Assembly (NCBI GenBank): GCA_905221545.1
Contig: CAJNDO010000004.1
Coordinates: forward strand, 122,269-186,268
Source: a bacterium
GTDB taxonomy: Bacteria; Bacillota; Bacilli; Lactobacillales; Streptococcaceae
Reading direction: 5' to 3'
Length of the DNA: 64,000 bases
In this document: piece after piece, positions 46,330 to 55,484 of the stretch
How positions within the stretch are numbered: position 1 is the first letter of the stretch
How the letters are laid out: each line of letters starts with the position of its first letter
The notes under the pieces: model-generated
Seen by the model: the letters and a program-made list of their open reading frames with translations, nothing else
What the model was told of the DNA's origin: nothing
Databases searched by the model: none
Position numbers and translations under genes: made by a program

Positions 46330-47040
46330 ATGTCTATCCATATTGCTGCTCAGCAGGGTGAAATTGCTGATAAAATTCTTCTTCCTGGAGATCCTCTTCG
46401 TGCTAAGTTTATTGCGGAGAATTTCCTTGAAGATGCTGTTTGTTTTAACGAAGTGCGTAACATGTTTGGCTACACTGGTACTTACAAGGGTCACCGTGTA
46501 TCTGTCATGGGAACTGGGATGGGAATGCCATCCATTTCGATTTATGCGCGTGAGTTGATTGTTGACTACGGTGTGAAAAAATTGATCCGTGTGGGAACTG
46601 CGGGTTCTTTGAATGAAGATGTTCATGTCCGTGAATTGGTTTTGGCGCAAGCAGCTGCAACCAACTCAAACATCGTCCGTAATGACTGGCCACAGTATGA
46701 TTTCCCACAAATCGCTAGCTTTGACTTGCTAGATAAGGCTTATCATATCGCAAAAGAACTTGGCATGACTACTCACGTGGGAAATGTCTTGTCTTCTGAT
46801 GTCTTTTATTCAAACTATTTTGAAAAGAACATCGAGCTTGGTAAATGGGGAGTTAAAGCTGTAGAAATGGAAGCGGCAGCGCTTTACTATTTGGCTGCCC
46901 AACACCACGTTGATGCGCTAGCTATCATGACCATTTCTGATAGTTTGGTTAATCCAGATGAAGATACAACAGCAGAAGAACGTCAAAATACCTTCACCGA
47001 TATGATGAAGGTTGGTTTGGAAACCTTGATTGCAGAATAA
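46330..47040 (+). CDS. deoD: purine-nucleoside phosphorylase DeoD type
   Basis: DeoD is the hexameric PNP acting on 6-oxo and 6-amino purine nucleosides. The 236-residue protein has [28 protein letters not shown], the substrate-binding VEMEAAALY and the catalytic Asp in TISDSLV. The start [10 protein letters not shown] is the family N-terminus. Up to 20 further in-frame codons read through the hairpin element and look non-coding. Translation signals are unusual because no Shine-Dalgarno sequence precedes the ATG. Confidence 0.95.
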   Translation: MSIHIAAQQGEIADKILLPGDPLRAKFIAENFLEDAVCFNEVRNMFGYTGTYKGHRVSVMGTGMGMPSISIYARELIVDYGVKKLIRVGTAGSLNEDVHVRELVLAQAAATNSNIVRNDWPQYDFPQIASFDLLDKAYHIAKELGMTTHVGNVLSSDVFYSNYFEKNIELGKWGVKAVEMEAAALYYLAAQHHVDALAIMTISDSLVNPDEDTTAEERQNTFTDMMKVGLETLIAE

Positions 47041-47050
47041 AAGAAAACAC

Positions 47051-47090
47051 AAAAAAGGAAGATTTTCATCCAGAAAATCTTCCTTTTTTA
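47051..47090. terminator. bidirectional terminator after deoD
   Basis: AAAAAAGGAAGATTTTC and GAAAATCTTCCTTTTTT form a 17-bp perfect stem with a 5-nt loop between converging genes. Confidence 0.95.
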
Positions 47091-47135
47091 GTCATTCAGT
47101 CCATACTGTGACCTAAATGAATGTTGCTCTATCGT

Positions 47136-47648
47136 CTATTTTTTAAGAGATTGTAAGAAACAATCAATCTCTGCTTGAGAATGGAGAATATGCATCTTTT
47201 CTGGGTAAGTATTGTTTAAGTATTGGTATCTATCCTTAGCATTTTTTGTCCGCCCATCCCAGAGAATCCAACGAATAAATTCCCAATTAAATTGTTCTTG
47301 ACAACCTTCTGCCATACTTTCTCTGACCTTGCCTCGGTATTTGAGATACCGTTTAAAGGCTCGAAAGAGACAAGTCCATGGTGAAAAGTTGAGAAAGATG
47401 ATTTGGTCAGCTTCCTGCATTCTTTCCTCATAAAAACACCAAGAATAATTTCCATCGATAACCCAAGATTCATTCTTTGTAAGAAAGTTTTTCATCTGGG
47501 TCAACATCCATTCGCGGTCACTGTCTTGCCAACCAGGTTGAAATTGGAGTGTGTCCATGTGAAGTTTTGGGATGGAGTAGTAGTGAGACAACTTTTCTGC
47601 TAGAGTTGACTTACCAGCACCAGAATATCCGATAATTGCGATTTTCAT
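47136..47648 (-). CDS. FlaR-like P-loop NTPase / adenylate-kinase-like protein
   Basis: The 170-residue protein has a P-loop GYSGAGKST at residues 7-15 and a second strand motif HMDTLQFQPGW. WVIDGNYSW and a late region with NWEFIRWILWDGR follow. This pattern belongs to the so-called DNA topology modulation (FlaR-like) kinases, whose true substrate is unknown. It follows rpsT at a distance behind a terminator, with AAAAGG before its ATG. Confidence 0.85.
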   Translation of the reverse strand: MKIAIIGYSGAGKSTLAEKLSHYYSIPKLHMDTLQFQPGWQDSDREWMLTQMKNFLTKNESWVIDGNYSWCFYEERMQEADQIIFLNFSPWTCLFRAFKRYLKYRGKVRESMAEGCQEQFNWEFIRWILWDGRTKNAKDRYQYLNNTYPEKMHILHSQAEIDCFLQSLKK

Positions 47649-47671
47649 TTTCTACCTTTTCCTATTTGAGG

Positions 47672-47698
47672 ACAAAAAAACAGCCTCTATGGACTGTT
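47672..47698 (-). terminator. rpsT terminator
   Basis: On the minus strand ACAGTCC pairs with GGCTGT across ATAGA, followed by seven T. Confidence 0.88.
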
Positions 47699-47700
47699 TC

Positions 47701-47937
47701 TTATTTAGCAAGTTTAGCTGAAAGACGAGCTTTATCGCGGCTTGCTTTGTTTTTGTGAATCAAACCTTTAGTTTCTGCTTTATCGATAGCTGAGCTAGCA
47801 GCACGGAAAAGTTCTTCAGATGGGTTTGCTTCGAAAGCTTTGATAGCAGTACGCATAGCTGATTTTTGAGCTGAGTTCTTTTCGTTTTGTTTAACGTTCA
47901 ATTCAGCGCGTTTGATAGCTGATTTAATGTTTGCCAA
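47701..47937 (-). CDS. rpsT: 30S ribosomal protein S20
   Basis: S20 is a primary 16S rRNA-binding protein. The 78-residue protein has the typical [13 protein letters not shown] opening and a Lys/Ala-rich helical body ending ARLSAKLAK. The start is TTG, with GGAGGT 7 nt upstream. An in-frame ATG five codons earlier overlaps that GGAGGT and adds residues not found in S20. TTG starts on rpsT are known in several bacteria and limit its synthesis. Confidence 0.96.
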
Positions 47938-47969
47938 TGTTCTTACCTCCATATTTACTAACTATACCA

Positions 47970-47998
47970 TTATATCTGAAAACTTACGTTTTGACAAG
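47970..47998 (-). promoter_or_regulatory. rpsT promoter
   Basis: On the minus strand TTGTCA is followed after 17 nt by TATAAT, about 32 nt before the TTG start. Confidence 0.82.
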
Positions 47999-48004
47999 GG
48001 AAAA

Positions 48005-48925
48005 TTACTTTTTTAAGTAAATTTCATCGATTTCATGGTTCTTTGTTTTATGAAGAATCACTTCCGCACGGTTTCTGGTTGGTTCAATATAATTTTGGAG
48101 ATTTGTGAGATTGATACTGGTCCAGACCTGATGGGCAAAGGATTCCACTTCCCCAATTGGCATTTGTGTAAAACGATAATAGTAGCTATCAGGGTCGTTT
48201 TGGGCTAGGCTCAGCATTTTCAAGAAACGGTCGAGATACCAACTCTCAATATCATCCACTGCAGCATCAACATAGATTGAAAAGTCAAAGAAGTCAGTAA
48301 TATAGAGACGTTCGTTTTGTGGATTTTGAAAGACATTGATTCCTTCAACAATCACAAAATCAGCAGCTTTGACGCTTTGCTTTTCCTCAGGAACGATGTC
48401 GTAGACTTCATGAGAATAGACAGGAATATCTACATCTTGTCCATTTTTGATGTGGTCCAGGAAGTTTAGGAGTGCTTCCATATCATAGCTTTCAGGAAAT
48501 CCCTTGCGATTTAAAATCCCTTGTTTAATCAAGGTCTGGTTGGGATAGAGAAAGCCATCAGTTGTTACCAACTCAACCGTAGCATCTGTAAGCGTACGGG
48601 ACAGTAGGATTTGCAGTAGTCGACTAGTTGTGGATTTTCCAACAGCAACACTCCCAGAAACACCAATGATAAAAGGTTGGGATTTACTTTCACGTTGAAG
48701 GAAAATTCCTTTGGAAAAAGCCAAATCATCCTTGGTACGCTTGTAAATCTGGATGAGATGGGCAAGGGGAAGATAGACATCAGTAACATCCTGTAGACTA
48801 ATCTGGTCGTTAAAACTCTTGATGGATTCTAATTCCTCTTCAGTTAAAGGAGGTGTTGTCTTTCGATGTAAAGATTGCCAAGTCTGGCGGCTGATTTTTT
48901 CAAAATGTAAAAATTCGTTGGTCAT
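48005..48925 (-). CDS. coaA: pantothenate kinase type I
   Basis: CoaA phosphorylates pantothenate, the first step of coenzyme A synthesis. The 306-residue protein has the P-loop [17 protein letters not shown] and [32 protein letters not shown] and the C-terminal NRAEVILHK follow. I start it at [10 protein letters not shown], with GGGG upstream, rather than ten codons earlier. The promoter of rpsT lies directly after its stop codon. Confidence 0.96.
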   Translation of the reverse strand: MTNEFLHFEKISRQTWQSLHRKTTPPLTEEELESIKSFNDQISLQDVTDVYLPLAHLIQIYKRTKDDLAFSKGIFLQRESKSQPFIIGVSGSVAVGKSTTSRLLQILLSRTLTDATVELVTTDGFLYPNQTLIKQGILNRKGFPESYDMEALLNFLDHIKNGQDVDIPVYSHEVYDIVPEEKQSVKAADFVIVEGINVFQNPQNERLYITDFFDFSIYVDAAVDDIESWYLDRFLKMLSLAQNDPDSYYYRFTQMPIGEVESFAHQVWTSINLTNLQNYIEPTRNRAEVILHKTKNHEIDEIYLKK

Positions 48926-49125
48926 TTGTTTTCCCCTAGATATTTTGTTTATCATACCATAAAAAGCTAAAAAAATAAAGCGGTTTCTTGAATGTGGTCA
49001 GTCAATATTATATAATAGATGTAGATAGAGGATGAACAATTTAGTGATGAAGTAGGAGCTACTTTCTCCTGACTTATAAGCTAATAAAGGGGGCTTTGGG
49101 AATCACAACTTATAGGAGGTGTGAC

Positions 49126-49530
49126 ATGAAAATCTTAAAAAGTTATATATTGGAACTCTGTTTTATTTTAAGTTTTGCACTACCTTTTTTAAAAGGAGCG
49201 AATGCGGATAATGGTAGACGTTTTGTGGAAACCTATTACGGTTTTACTTTTTTGATGGAACATGCCATTGTAACAGCTGTCTTTATCTGTTCGCTCTTGA
49301 TTGCTTTCTTCCTAAAAAAACGGTGGACGAAAAGGCTTGCTGCTGGTAGTTATTTCTTTTTAGTTCTATGGATTGCTACAGAGGGTTATTTCTTCCGCAT
49401 GTCACTAGAAGATTTGATACGACTTTGGACAAGTTTGGAATTCCTGACAAAAACGTATCAGTTGGGCTTTTATCTAAACATCTTGTTGGGAATTTTGTTG
49501 ATAATTAAGTATTTGAAGGTTAAGCAATAG
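49126..49530 (+). CDS. small multi-pass membrane protein
   Basis: The 134-residue protein has about four hydrophobic segments (near residues 4-20, 43-61, 69-88 and 113-129). A short polar loop, KGANADNGRRFVETYYGF, follows the first. No catalytic motif is seen and I do not recognise the family. The ATG at 49126 has AGGAGGTG upstream and is preferred over an in-frame start ten codons earlier. Monocistronic, ending before a terminator about 100 nt downstream. Confidence 0.78.
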   Translation: MKILKSYILELCFILSFALPFLKGANADNGRRFVETYYGFTFLMEHAIVTAVFICSLLIAFFLKKRWTKRLAAGSYFFLVLWIATEGYFFRMSLEDLIRLWTSLEFLTKTYQLGFYLNILLGILLIIKYLKVKQ

Positions 49531-49634
49531 TAATCAAAATGCTTCTGATGATAGACAATAAATTTGTTATTTTATCCTGACTGTGATACCTTATAGCTCC
49601 CAATGGCTTGTCATTCGTTTCCAATAATTGAAAG

Positions 49635-49680
49635 AGATTGAAGAAAAGGTCTTCTTAACTAGGTTTCTTCAGTCTTTTTC
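49635..49680 (+). terminator. terminator upstream of the methyltransferase-deoA operon
   Basis: AGATTGAAGAAA and TTTCTTCAGTCT form a 12-bp stem with one G-U pair, followed by TTTT. Confidence 0.85.
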
Positions 49681-49694
49681 ATTTTGTCATCAAT

Positions 49695-49711
49695 TTGTAA
49701 ACGATTTACAA
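49695..49711 (+). promoter_or_regulatory. palindromic operator candidate of the deoA operon
   Basis: TTGTAAA-CGA-TTTACAA is a perfect inverted repeat covering the -35 position of the operon promoter. It resembles a catabolite-responsive element with one extra base, so CcpA is a candidate; a DeoR-type repressor is another. Confidence 0.5.
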
Positions 49712-49725
49712 TTTAAGGCAAGTTA

Positions 49726-49734
49726 TGGTAAAAT
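49726..49734 (+). promoter_or_regulatory. extended -10 promoter, leaderless start of the deoA operon
   Basis: TGGTAAAAT ends 6 nt before the ATG at 49741, and no Shine-Dalgarno sequence lies between. Confidence 0.6.
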
Positions 49735-49740
49735 AGTGTC

Positions 49741-50331
49741 ATGAGTAAAATGTATTATGCAGAAAATCCTGACGCTGCTCACGACATTCATGAGTTGAGA
49801 GTGGACTTGTTGGGAGAAAAAATGACCTTTTTGACGGATGCGGGTGTTTTTAGCAAGAAAATGGTTGACTTTGGAAGTCAACTTTTGCTCAAGTGTCTAG
49901 AGGTCAACCAAGGCGAGACTGTCCTTGATGTAGGCTGTGGATATGGGCCTTTGGGCTTGTCCTTGGCTAAGGCTTATGGAGTTCAGGCTATCATGGTCGA
50001 TATCAATAATCGTGCCTTGGATTTGGCGCGACAAAATGCTGAACGAAATAAAGTAGGAGCGACGATTTTCCAGTCCAATATCTATGAACAAGTTGAAGGG
50101 AAATTTGACCATGTCATTTCCAATCCCCCTATTCGTGCGGGCAAGCAAGTTGTTCATGAAATCATTGAGAAAAGCAAAGATTTCTTGGAAATTGGTGGAG
50201 ATTTGACAATCGTTATCCAGAAAAAACAAGGGGCTCCAAGTGCCAAGTCCAAGATGGAAGATGTGTTTGGCAATTGTGAAATCGTCAAAAAAGATAAGGG
50301 ATACTATATCCTTAGAAGTGTGAAAGAATGA
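49741..50331 (+). CDS. RsmC-like class I methyltransferase
   Basis: The 196-residue SAM-dependent methyltransferase has the MTS-type layout. Motif I is VLDVGCGYGPLGL (about residues 60-72) and the catalytic motif is SNPPIRAGK. RsmC methylates 16S rRNA G1207; this protein equals the C-terminal half only, as in the YbxB/YbiN-like firmicute family, so its target may differ. It overlaps deoA by 4 nt (ATGA) and heads the nucleoside operon. Confidence 0.9.
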   Translation: MSKMYYAENPDAAHDIHELRVDLLGEKMTFLTDAGVFSKKMVDFGSQLLLKCLEVNQGETVLDVGCGYGPLGLSLAKAYGVQAIMVDINNRALDLARQNAERNKVGATIFQSNIYEQVEGKFDHVISNPPIRAGKQVVHEIIEKSKDFLEIGGDLTIVIQKKQGAPSAKSKMEDVFGNCEIVKKDKGYYILRSVKE

Positions 50332-51605
50332 GAGCAGTTGATTTAATCCAAAAAAAACGAGACGGTCAAGAATTAACTTCGAGTGAAATTGAATGGCTAG
50401 TTGAAGGCTATGTATCAGGAACTGTTCCTGATTATCAGATGTCTGCCTTTGCTATGGCTGTTTATTTCAAAGGAATGACGACACGAGAAATCTCAGATTT
50501 GACTATGAATATGGTTAAGACAGGTCAAGAGTTTGATTTATCAGCTATTGATGGAGTTAAGGTTGACAAGCATTCTACGGGTGGTGTTGGTGATAAGGTG
50601 ACCTTGATTTTGGCTCCCCTTGTTGCTAGCTTTGGTGTGCCTGTAGCAAAAATGAGTGGTCGTGGTCTCGGCCATACGGGTGGAACAATTGATAAATTGG
50701 AGTCCATTAAGGGCTATCAAGTAGAACGTAGTCAAGAGGATTTCATTCATCAGGTTCAGGATATTGGAGTGTCCGTCATTGGGCAATCAGACCAGCTGGT
50801 TAAAGCAGATAAGCTTCTCTACGCCCTCCGTGATGTGACCGCAACTGTCGACACGATTCCTTTGATTGCGAGTTCGGTGATGAGCAAGAAAATCGCGGCA
50901 GGGGCGGATGCTATTTTGCTAGATGTGACTGTCGGTGAGGGTGCCTTCATGAAGACGGTTGATGAGGCGCGTGAATTGGCTCAAACCATGGTGGAACTTG
51001 GTAAGGCTGTTGGTCGAAAGACAGTAGCAGTCATTACCGATATGAGTCAGCCCTTGGGACGAGCGATTGGAAATCGACTTGAAATCCTTGAGGCATTGGA
51101 GATTTTACAAGGTCAAGGTCGTCAGGATATTACCCACTTTATCTGTGAATTGGCTCAAATTATGCTTGGTCTGGCAAATGTAAATAAGACAGTTGAGGAA
51201 GTTCGCCAACATCTTGAAAATGGACAAGCGCTGGCTAAGTTTGAGGAGATGGTCCAAGCCCAAGGTGGAGACTTGGAAGACCTCTATCGCCCAGTCAATG
51301 TTGCCCATGTGGTGGAAATCCCTGCTCAGGAAACGGGTATTATCTCAGCTCTTCCAGCAATGGAATTTGGGCTTTATGCTATGAGACTGGGAGCTGGTCG
51401 TGCAGTCAAATCTGATGACTTGGACTATGAAACTGGAATTGTTTTTGAAAAGAAAGTTGGAGACTCCGTTCAAAAGGGAGAAATTGTTGCAAAAGTATAC
51501 ACAAATGGAAAAATTTCTCCTCAGCTAGTTACAGATTTTCAAAAATATGTTAAAATAAATGATAGGGTGCAAAGTTTACGAGAAATTATAGAAATTATCT
51601 CATAA
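50328..51605 (+). CDS. deoA: pyrimidine-nucleoside phosphorylase
   Basis: The enzyme phosphorolyses uridine, thymidine and deoxyuridine. The 425-residue protein has [13 protein letters not shown] (phosphate site), [17 protein letters not shown] (family signature), [13 protein letters not shown] and a C-terminal [19 protein letters not shown] barrel. It follows the methyltransferase with a 4-nt overlap. The product, a pentose 1-phosphate, goes to DeoB and then DeoC or RpiA. Confidence 0.97.
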   Translation: MRAVDLIQKKRDGQELTSSEIEWLVEGYVSGTVPDYQMSAFAMAVYFKGMTTREISDLTMNMVKTGQEFDLSAIDGVKVDKHSTGGVGDKVTLILAPLVASFGVPVAKMSGRGLGHTGGTIDKLESIKGYQVERSQEDFIHQVQDIGVSVIGQSDQLVKADKLLYALRDVTATVDTIPLIASSVMSKKIAAGADAILLDVTVGEGAFMKTVDEARELAQTMVELGKAVGRKTVAVITDMSQPLGRAIGNRLEILEALEILQGQGRQDITHFICELAQIMLGLANVNKTVEEVRQHLENGQALAKFEEMVQAQGGDLEDLYRPVNVAHVVEIPAQETGIISALPAMEFGLYAMRLGAGRAVKSDDLDYETGIVFEKKVGDSVQKGEIVAKVYTNGKISPQLVTDFQKYVKINDRVQSLREIIEIIS

Positions 51606-51624
51606 ACGACAGGAGAATCCGTAT

Positions 51625-52287
51625 ATGAAAATAAATAAATATATAGATCATACGCTTTTAAAGCAAGATGCAACAGAAAAACAAATTGATTGTTTGTTGT
51701 CTGAAGCTAGAGAGTATGATTTTGCCAGCGTCTGCGTCAATCCGATCTGGGTTGAACATGCTAAAAAAGGGCTTGAAGGTACAGATGTCAAGGTCTGCAC
51801 GGTAGTAGGTTTCCCTTTGGGAGCAACAACTTCAACTGTGAAAGCATTTGAAACCAAAGAAGCTATCCAAAATGGTGCAGATGAGATTGATATGGTGATC
51901 AATGTTGGAGCCCTCAAATCAGGAAATCTTGATTTGGTTGAATCAGACATTCGCGCAGTAGTAGAAGCAAGTGGTGACAAGTTGGTTAAGGTCATCATTG
52001 AAGCTTGCTTGTTGACGGACGATGAAAAAGTTGTGGCTTGTCAATTAGCCCAGAAAGCGGGAGCTGATTTTGTTAAAACATCTACTGGCTTTTCAACTGG
52101 TGGTGCTACGATAGCAGATGTTACATTAATGCGTGAAACAGTTGGACCTGATATGGGAGTCAAGGCTGCTGGTGGAGCTCGTTCTTATGCAGATGCTCTT
52201 GCCTTTGTGGAAGCAGGTGCGACCCGTATCGGAACATCAGCTGGGGTAGCTATTTTAAAAGGAGAATTGGCAGATGGCGACTACTGA
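51625..52287 (+). CDS. deoC: deoxyribose-phosphate aldolase
   Basis: DeoC cleaves deoxyribose 5-phosphate to acetaldehyde and glyceraldehyde 3-phosphate. The 220-residue TIM-barrel protein has [34 protein letters not shown] and [14 protein letters not shown]. The Schiff-base Lys is in [18 protein letters not shown] precedes the ATG. It overlaps cdd by 14 nt. Central step of deoxynucleoside use as carbon source. Confidence 0.98.
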   Translation: MKINKYIDHTLLKQDATEKQIDCLLSEAREYDFASVCVNPIWVEHAKKGLEGTDVKVCTVVGFPLGATTSTVKAFETKEAIQNGADEIDMVINVGALKSGNLDLVESDIRAVVEASGDKLVKVIIEACLLTDDEKVVACQLAQKAGADFVKTSTGFSTGGATIADVTLMRETVGPDMGVKAAGGARSYADALAFVEAGATRIGTSAGVAILKGELADGDY

Positions 52288-52663
52288 GTTGATTGAACTG
52301 GCAATTGAAACCAGCAAGAATGCCTATGTCCCTTATTCTCACTTTCCTATTGGAGCGGTGTTAGTAGCCAAAGACGGAAGTGTTTACACGGGAGTGAATA
52401 TCGAAAATGCTAGCTATCCTTTGACCAATTGCGGTGAGAGAACAGCCATTTTTAAGGCTGTATCTGAAGGGCAAAGAGAATTTTCAGAGCTGATTGTTTA
52501 TGGTCAAACTGAAAAACCAATCTCACCATGTGGTGCTTGTCGCCAAGTAATGGTCGAATTTTTTGAACAAGATCTAAAAGTGACCTTAGTCGCAAAAGAT
52601 AAATCGACGGTCGAGATGACGGTCGGGGAATTACTTCCATACTCTTTTACAGACTTAAACTAG
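52274..52663 (+). CDS. cdd: cytidine deaminase
   Basis: Cdd deaminates cytidine and deoxycytidine to uridine forms, feeding deoA. The 129-residue protein is the short homotetrameric type with [18 protein letters not shown] (zinc Cys and catalytic Glu) and SPCGACRQ (two zinc Cys). AAAGGAGAATTGG within the end of deoC serves as its ribosome-binding site. Confidence 0.97.
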   Translation: MATTELIELAIETSKNAYVPYSHFPIGAVLVAKDGSVYTGVNIENASYPLTNCGERTAIFKAVSEGQREFSELIVYGQTEKPISPCGACRQVMVEFFEQDLKVTLVAKDKSTVEMTVGELLPYSFTDLN

Positions 52664-52752
52664 TCTGAGTCGCTCTCTGAGTGGCACGGTCCTTGTGGCC
52701 AATCAATCCATACTTGCAACATCGTTGCACATCTTATTTAGGAGGTTCAGTA

Positions 52753-53805
52753 ATGAACAAGAAACAATGGCTAGGCCTTGGTCTAGTTGCAGTGGCAGCA
52801 GTTGGACTTGCTGCATGTGGTAACCGCTCTTCTCGTAAGGCAGCTTCATCTTCTGATGTGAAGACAAAAGCAGCAATCGTCACTGATACTGGTGGTGTTG
52901 ATGATAAATCATTCAACCAATCAGCTTGGGAAGGTTTGCAGGCTTGGGGTAAAGAACACAATCTTTCAAAAGATAACGGTTTCACTTACTTCCAATCAAC
53001 AAGTGAAGCTGACTACGCTAACAACTTGCAACAAGCGGCTGGAAGTTACAACCTAATCTTCGGTGTTGGTTTTGCCCTTCACAATGCAGTTAAAGATGCA
53101 GCAGCAGAGCACACTGATTTGAACTATGTCTTGATTGATGATGTGATTAAAGATCAAAAGAATGTTGCGAGCGTAACATTTGCTGATAATGAATCTGCTT
53201 ACCTTGCAGGTGTTGCAGCAGCTAAAACAACTAAGACAAAACAAGTTGGTTTTGTAGGTGGCATTGAGTCAGAAGTTATCTCTCGTTTTGAAGCTGGTTT
53301 CAAGGCAGGTGTTGCCTCAGTAGATTCATCTATCAAAGTACAAGTTGACTATGCTGGTTCATTTGGTGATAATGCCAAAGGTAAAACAATTGCAGCAGCA
53401 CAATACGCAGCTGGTGCAGACGTTGTTTACCAAGTAGCTGGTGGTACAGGTGCAGGTGTCTTTGCAGAAGCAAAATCACTCAACGAAAGCCGTCCTGAAA
53501 ATGAAAAAGTTTGGGTTATCGGTGTTGACCGTGACCAAGAAGCAGAAGGTAAATACACTTCTAAAGATGGTAAAGAATCAAACTTTGTTCTTGTATCTAC
53601 TTTGAAACAAGTTGGTACAACTGTAAAAGATATTTCTAACAAGGCAGAAAAAGGTGAATTCCCTGGCGGTCAAGTGATCGTTTACTCATTGAAAGATAAA
53701 GGGGTTGACTTGGTAACAACTAACCTTTCTGAAGAAGGTAAAAAAGCCGTTGAAGATGCTAAAGCTAAAATCCTTGATGGAAGCGTAAAAGTTCCTGCAA
53801 AATAA
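52753..53805 (+). CDS. pnrA: nucleoside-binding lipoprotein PnrA
   Basis: PnrA is the extracellular purine-nucleoside receptor of an ABC importer and a known pneumococcal surface antigen. The 350-residue protein has a lipoprotein signal ending LAACG at about residue 20. The BMP/Med fold is marked by VTDTGGVDDKSFNQSAWEGL, ADNESAYLAGVAA, GGIESEVISRFEAGF and VIGVDRDQEAEG. The ATG at 52753 has AGGAGG upstream. A small TGCAAC/GTTGCA hairpin lies just before that site. The gene is followed by three hairpins before the ATPase gene. Confidence 0.96.
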   Translation: MNKKQWLGLGLVAVAAVGLAACGNRSSRKAASSSDVKTKAAIVTDTGGVDDKSFNQSAWEGLQAWGKEHNLSKDNGFTYFQSTSEADYANNLQQAAGSYNLIFGVGFALHNAVKDAAAEHTDLNYVLIDDVIKDQKNVASVTFADNESAYLAGVAAAKTTKTKQVGFVGGIESEVISRFEAGFKAGVASVDSSIKVQVDYAGSFGDNAKGKTIAAAQYAAGADVVYQVAGGTGAGVFAEAKSLNESRPENEKVWVIGVDRDQEAEGKYTSKDGKESNFVLVSTLKQVGTTVKDISNKAEKGEFPGGQVIVYSLKDKGVDLVTTNLSEEGKKAVEDAKAKILDGSVKVPAK

Positions 53806-53827
53806 TGGATGGAAGTCATTTCTTAGG

Positions 53828-53850
53828 AAGCGGCCCTCGGCCGCTTTTTT
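53828..53850 (+). terminator. first (strong) hairpin after pnrA
   Basis: AGCGGCC and GGCCGCT pair around CTC and are followed by six T, a strong intrinsic terminator inside the operon. It should raise PnrA over the membrane subunits. Confidence 0.93.
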
Positions 53851-53857
53851 AAGAGTT

Positions 53858-53878
53858 GAGACAAAGTCATTTTGTCTC
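53858..53878 (+). other. second hairpin after pnrA
   Basis: GAGACAAA and TTTGTCTC form a perfect 8-bp stem with a 5-nt loop, without a T-run. Confidence 0.8.
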
Positions 53879-53885
53879 AGTAAAG

Positions 53886-53913
53886 CTTGCTACTAGACAA
53901 ACTAGCAAGTTTT
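53886..53913 (+). terminator. third hairpin after pnrA
   Basis: CTTGCTA and TAGCAAG pair and are followed by TTTT, a second terminator-like signal before the ATPase gene. Confidence 0.75.
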
Positions 53914-53948
53914 ATTGAAATAAAATAAGACTCTGAAAGGAAGAGCAC

Positions 53949-55484
53949 ATGGCACACGAAAATGTCATTGAGATGCGTGATATTACCAAGGTGTTTGGTG
54001 AATTTGTTGCCAACGACAAAATCAACCTGCACCTACGAAAAGGTGAAATTCATGCACTTTTAGGAGAAAATGGGGCTGGTAAGTCCACGCTCATGAACAT
54101 GTTAGCAGGGCTTCTTGAACCAACTAGTGGTGAAATTGTGGTCAACGGTCAAGTTGTCAACCTCGACTCACCATCTAAAGCAGCTAGCTTGGGAATTGGA
54201 ATGGTTCACCAGCACTTTATGTTGGTAGAAGCCTTCACAGTGGCTGAAAACATCATTTTAGGTAGTGAATTGACTAAAAATGGTGTGCTAGATATCGCTG
54301 GAGCTAGCAAAGAAATCAAGGCTCTTTCTGAACGTTATGGCTTAGCTGTTGACCCTTCTGCCAAGGTAGCAGATATCTCAGTTGGAGCCCAACAACGTGT
54401 AGAAATTTTAAAAACCCTTTATCGGGGGGCTGATATCCTTATCTTTGACGAACCAACGGCTGTTTTGACTCCATCAGAAATTGATGAGTTGATGGCTATT
54501 ATGAAAAATCTTGTCAAAGAAGGGAAATCAATTATCTTGATCACCCACAAGTTGGACGAGATTCGCGCAGTTTCTGACCGCGTTACAGTTATCCGTCGTG
54601 GGAAATCAATTGAAACAGTCGAAATTGCAGGGGCTACCAATGCTGATTTAGCAGAAATGATGGTAGGACGTTCTGTTTCCTTTAAAACAGAGAAGCAAGC
54701 CTCTCAACCAAAAGAAGTGGTCTTGTCTATTAAAGACTTGGTGGTCAATGAAAACCGAGGTGTCCCAGCTGTTAAAAATCTGTCCTTGGATGTTCGTGCT
54801 GGAGAGATTGTTGGTATTGCGGGGATTGATGGAAATGGTCAGTCTGAACTGATTCAAGCCATCACAGGTCTTCGCAAGGTTGAATCTGGTAGCATTGAGC
54901 TAAAAGGAGATTCAATTGTAGGCTTGCACCCACGTCAGATTACAGAGTTGAGTGTTGGGCACGTTCCAGAAGACCGTCACCGTGATGGTTTGATTTTGGA
55001 AATGATGATTTCTGAAAATATTGCCCTTCAAACTTACTACAAAGAACCACATAGTAAAAATGGAATTTTGAACTATTCAAATATTACTTCTTATGCTAAA
55101 AAGCTGATGGAAGAGTTTGATGTTCGTGCTGCCAGCGAATTTGTTCCTGCAGCGGCACTCTCAGGAGGAAATCAACAAAAAGCAATTATTGCTCGTGAAA
55201 TTGATCGTGATCCTGATCTCCTTATCGTCAGCCAGCCAACTCGTGGTTTGGATGTCGGTGCCATTGAATATATCCACAAGCGCTTGATTGAAGAGCGTGA
55301 TAATGGTAAGGCTGTTCTAGTTGTCAGCTTTGAATTGGATGAGATTTTAAACGTCTCAGACCGCATTGCCGTTATCCACGATGGTAAGATTCAAGGTATT
55401 GTATCACCAGAAACAACCAATAAACAAGAACTTGGTGTCTTGATGGCTGGTGGAAACTTGGGAAAGGAGAAGAGTGATGTCTAA
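53949..55484 (+). CDS. nucleoside ABC transporter ATPase (two-domain)
   Basis: The 511-residue protein contains two ABC domains in tandem, as in RbsA/NupO-type importers. The N-terminal one has Walker A GENGAGKST and LIFDEPTAVLTP. The second has the degenerate Walker A GIDGNGQSEL with signature ALSGGNQQK, normal for this class. AAGGAAG precedes the start. It powers uptake of nucleosides bound by PnrA. It overlaps the first permease gene by 8 nt. Confidence 0.95.
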   Translation: MAHENVIEMRDITKVFGEFVANDKINLHLRKGEIHALLGENGAGKSTLMNMLAGLLEPTSGEIVVNGQVVNLDSPSKAASLGIGMVHQHFMLVEAFTVAENIILGSELTKNGVLDIAGASKEIKALSERYGLAVDPSAKVADISVGAQQRVEILKTLYRGADILIFDEPTAVLTPSEIDELMAIMKNLVKEGKSIILITHKLDEIRAVSDRVTVIRRGKSIETVEIAGATNADLAEMMVGRSVSFKTEKQASQPKEVVLSIKDLVVNENRGVPAVKNLSLDVRAGEIVGIAGIDGNGQSELIQAITGLRKVESGSIELKGDSIVGLHPRQITELSVGHVPEDRHRDGLILEMMISENIALQTYYKEPHSKNGILNYSNITSYAKKLMEEFDVRAASEFVPAAALSGGNQQKAIIAREIDRDPDLLIVSQPTRGLDVGAIEYIHKRLIEERDNGKAVLVVSFELDEILNVSDRIAVIHDGKIQGIVSPETTNKQELGVLMAGGNLGKEKSDV

